A DNA stretch of 8,007 nucleotides from Myxococcales bacterium (GTDB lineage: Bacteria > Myxococcota_A > Polyangia > Nannocystales > Nannocystaceae): the NCBI GenBank assembly GCA_020431135.1, contig JAGQIT010000672.1, positions 1 to 8,007 of the forward strand, written 5' to 3'. Positions within the stretch are counted from its first letter, which is position 1; each line of letters starts with the position of its first letter. This document shows positions 6,380 to 8,007 of this stretch, piece by piece. Both the position numbers and the translations under genes were made by a program. Under the pieces are notes generated by a model, which saw only the letters and a program-made list of their open reading frames with translations, had not been told where the DNA came from and made no database searches.

Positions 6380-6816
6380 CAACCTCCGTCGGGGACCCGC
6401 TTCTTGAGGGGCTTCTCGAAGGTCGGCGCGGGCAAGGGGTCCTCGCTCTCGGCGGCCTTGCGCGGCTTCGCCGAGAGCCGGATCGGTCGGGCCTTGCCCC
6501 GCCGCGCCTCGGCCGTCGGATCGACGAGGGGTCGGAGGACGAAGCGGAGGTTCTCGCTCGCCAGCGGCAAGCGGCGCTCGGCGGCCGAGTGGTGACCCGC
6601 GAGCGAGACCTCGATCGCCAGCGAGAGCTCGTCGCCGCGGGGCAGGCGGACCTCGAGGGGCGTCACCTTGCCGGCGAGCTGCTCGTCGAGCGCCGCCGCG
6701 TCGGTGGCCGTGCGGCCGGCGACGACCTCGCGCGCGCGGGCCTCGGCGTCGGTCGCCCCGCCGCTCGCGTCGCTCGCGCCGACGTCGTCGGCCCCGGTCT
6801 CGTCACCCTCGCGCAT
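6379..6816 (-). CDS. Conserved-context hypothetical protein, 145 residues
   Basis: I do not recognise this protein. It has an acidic, Ala/Gly-rich, probably disordered N-terminus (1-45). A short central segment (about 50-100) contains alternating hydrophobic residues, VTPLEVRLPRGDELSLAIEV, that look like a few beta strands. The tail (103-145) is strongly basic and Pro-rich. There is no signal peptide, membrane segment or cysteine. Evidence that it is a real gene comes from signals around it: AGGAGG (6826-6821) four bases before ATG 6816, a start 18 bases after the stop of the OmpA-fusion gene, and a TGA at 6381-6379 overlapping the next ATG by one base. It therefore sits in the middle of a coupled three-gene unit and probably acts with its neighbours. 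The charge split suggests a cytoplasmic protein binding a partner, but this is inference. Confidence 0.68.
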   Translation of the reverse strand: MREGDETGADDVGASDASGGATDAEARAREVVAGRTATDAAALDEQLAGKVTPLEVRLPRGDELSLAIEVSLAGHHSAAERRLPLASENLRFVLRPLVDPTAEARRGKARPIRLSAKPRKAAESEDPLPAPTFEKPLKKRVPDGG

Positions 6817-6820
6817 CGCG

Positions 6821-6826
6821 CCTCCT
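6821..6826 (-). promoter_or_regulatory. Ribosome binding site of the 145-residue protein
   Basis: On the minus strand a perfect AGGAGG lies four bases upstream of ATG 6816, in the 18-base gap after the OmpA-fusion gene. The spacing is short but the match is strong, and it supports reading this small frame as a gene. Confidence 0.65.
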
Positions 6827-6834
6827 CGCCGCCG

Positions 6835-8007
6835 TCAGTTCGGCTTCTCGGCCGGGTAGACCTTCACCTCCACGCGGCGGTTCTTCGCGTGGTTCATCGG
6901 GTCGTTCGGGTCGGCGGGGCGGTCCCAGCCGACACCCTTCGTCGCGAACTGGTTCGGCTCGAGCGTCGGGAACTTCTTGATGATCGCCTCCTTCACGGCG
7001 TTCGCGCGGTTCGTCGCGAGCTCCTTCACCACCGTGTCGGGGATCTGCCCCTTCATCGAGCTGTCCGTGTGCCCCTCGATGACGATGCGCGCCGCGCCGA
7101 ACTGCCCAGCGAGCTCGCCCGCCTCGTTCACCACGAACTGCGCGTTCGGGTCGTAGAGCTCCTCGACGGTCTTCCCGCCGGCGTCCTTCGTGACCGTCTT
7201 CTCGATGTCCCAGCTGTTCGGGTAGAAGTGGATGACGATGGTCTTCGTGAGGATCTCGTCGGCCTCGCCCTGGATCTCGGTCGCCGTGGCCGGCGCGAAG
7301 CGGACCGTGTACTCGTCCTTCTGCTCGCCGTACTTCGCCTCCTTCCCGAGCTTCGCGAGGAGGCTCCAGTCGGCGATCTGGTCGAAGGGGACCTTCTTTC
7401 CGACCTGCGCGATGCGCTTGTAGAGGAAGAACGCGGTGTTGTAGGTGCGCTCGAAGCTCGTCGGGTTGTTCTGGTTCATGAAGAACTCTTTGTTCTCCGC
7501 GAAGTTCGTCCAGTGCGCGTCGCCGAGCATGCCGAGCGTGTCGCTCTCCGGGATGGAGTAGCCGTCGGCCATCCACTTCGACACGGCGACCTTCTGGTCC
7601 TGCCCCTTGAGCTCCTCCATCGAGTCGAAGATCCCGCGGACGATGCCCTCGATGATGGCGGCGTTGTCCTTCGCGAAGTCGGCGCGCGCGAACCAGACGT
7701 CGGCGATGAGCTTGTTGGCGGTCTGCGTGGAGACGAGGAGCTTGTTCCCGGCGACGTCCGAGAGGTTGTAGATGTCCGGCGCCCAGCTGACGCACGCCGC
7801 GATGCCCTTGTCGGCGTTGAACGCCGCGGCCGCCTGGAAGGCGTCCTGCGTGTACTTGAAGTTCACCTCCGAGGGCTGCACCCCCGAGTTGATGAGCGCG
7901 TTCAGCACGAAGTACTGCGACGGCGAGTTCTGCGCGAGGACGACCGTCTTCCCGCGCAGATCGCTCATGGTCTTGATGTTCTCGCGCGCGACGATGCCGT
8001 CACCGCC
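6835..8007 (-). CDS. Substrate-binding protein (NMT1/TauA-like) fused to a C-terminal OmpA domain, N-terminus off the window
   Basis: The frame is open from the right edge to TGA 6837-6835, giving 390 visible residues. It begins in GGDGIVARENIKTMSDLRGK, the DGIVA...I....DLKGK region typical of periplasmic binding proteins of nitrate/sulfonate/taurine ABC uptake systems, so the Met at 7968 is internal. The binding-protein fold runs to about residue 240 (NSPSQYFVLNAL; VSWAPDIYNLS, a position that usually lines the ligand cleft). A C-terminal OmpA-like peptidoglycan-binding domain follows from about 255: TIVIHFYPNSWDI, RIVIEGHTDSS with the diaminopimelate-binding Asp at visible residue 315, LATNRANAV with the partner Arg334, and NRRVEVKV near the end. 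The product would bind a small solute in the periplasm while held on the cell wall. No ABC permease or ATPase is in the window. The ligand is unknown. Base composition is noticeably lower in GC than in its neighbours. Confidence 0.9.
   Translation of the reverse strand, partial: GGDGIVARENIKTMSDLRGKTVVLAQNSPSQYFVLNALINSGVQPSEVNFKYTQDAFQAAAAFNADKGIAACVSWAPDIYNLSDVAGNKLLVSTQTANKLIADVWFARADFAKDNAAIIEGIVRGIFDSMEELKGQDQKVAVSKWMADGYSIPESDTLGMLGDAHWTNFAENKEFFMNQNNPTSFERTYNTAFFLYKRIAQVGKKVPFDQIADWSLLAKLGKEAKYGEQKDEYTVRFAPATATEIQGEADEILTKTIVIHFYPNSWDIEKTVTKDAGGKTVEELYDPNAQFVVNEAGELAGQFGAARIVIEGHTDSSMKGQIPDTVVKELATNRANAVKEAIIKKFPTLEPNQFATKGVGWDRPADPNDPMNHAKNRRVEVKVYPAEKPN

Noticed and set aside
6835..7968. 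Start of the binding-protein/OmpA gene at ATG 7968
   Set aside because: The frame continues to the right edge with DGIVA..., a conserved internal region of the binding-protein family, so this Met is internal and the signal peptide lies beyond the window.

Overview
The window is very GC-rich bacterial DNA (by eye roughly 70% or more over most of its length) with the strong third-position G/C codon bias of Myxococcota (myxobacteria and relatives). That lineage also fits the content: a lipoprotein with a long acidic Ala/Gly/Glu spacer, a TPR-type protein with a Pro-Glu hinge and two C-terminal membrane segments, and a solute-binding/OmpA fusion. The assignment to Myxococcota is an inference from style. 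No rRNA, tRNA, CRISPR array, insertion sequence, integrase or origin was seen.

Layout. (1) 2-814, plus strand: the 3' part of a gene for a TlpA/thioredoxin-fold lipoprotein, cut by the left edge. (2) 815-894: a short convergent gap with four perfect copies of a pyrimidine heptamer. (3) 895-2136, minus strand: a class III PLP-dependent aminotransferase of the ArgD type. (4) 2137-2365: a gap with a long interrupted hairpin and a 10-bp direct repeat. (5) 2366-4210, minus strand: a long acyl-CoA dehydrogenase with extra N- and C-terminal regions, DmdC-like in architecture. (6) 4211-4344: a divergent promoter region. (7) 4345-5286, plus strand: a class II (N-terminal Cys) glutamine amidotransferase. 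(8) 5306-8007, minus strand: a tight three-gene block. In transcription order it holds a substrate-binding protein fused to an OmpA-type peptidoglycan-binding domain (N-terminus off the right edge), a 145-residue protein of unknown function, and a secreted or membrane TPR-like protein. The last two genes overlap as TGATG.

How the genes may work together. The acyl-CoA dehydrogenase and the aminotransferase lie in the same direction 229 bp apart. They could serve one amino-acid or acyl-CoA catabolic route, but the hairpin between them argues that they may be separate units. The right-hand block looks like an envelope module: a periplasmic solute sensor or binder anchored to peptidoglycan, an unknown partner, and a TPR/membrane protein. 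This block is the least ordinary part of the window. The remaining genes are recognisable members of common families.
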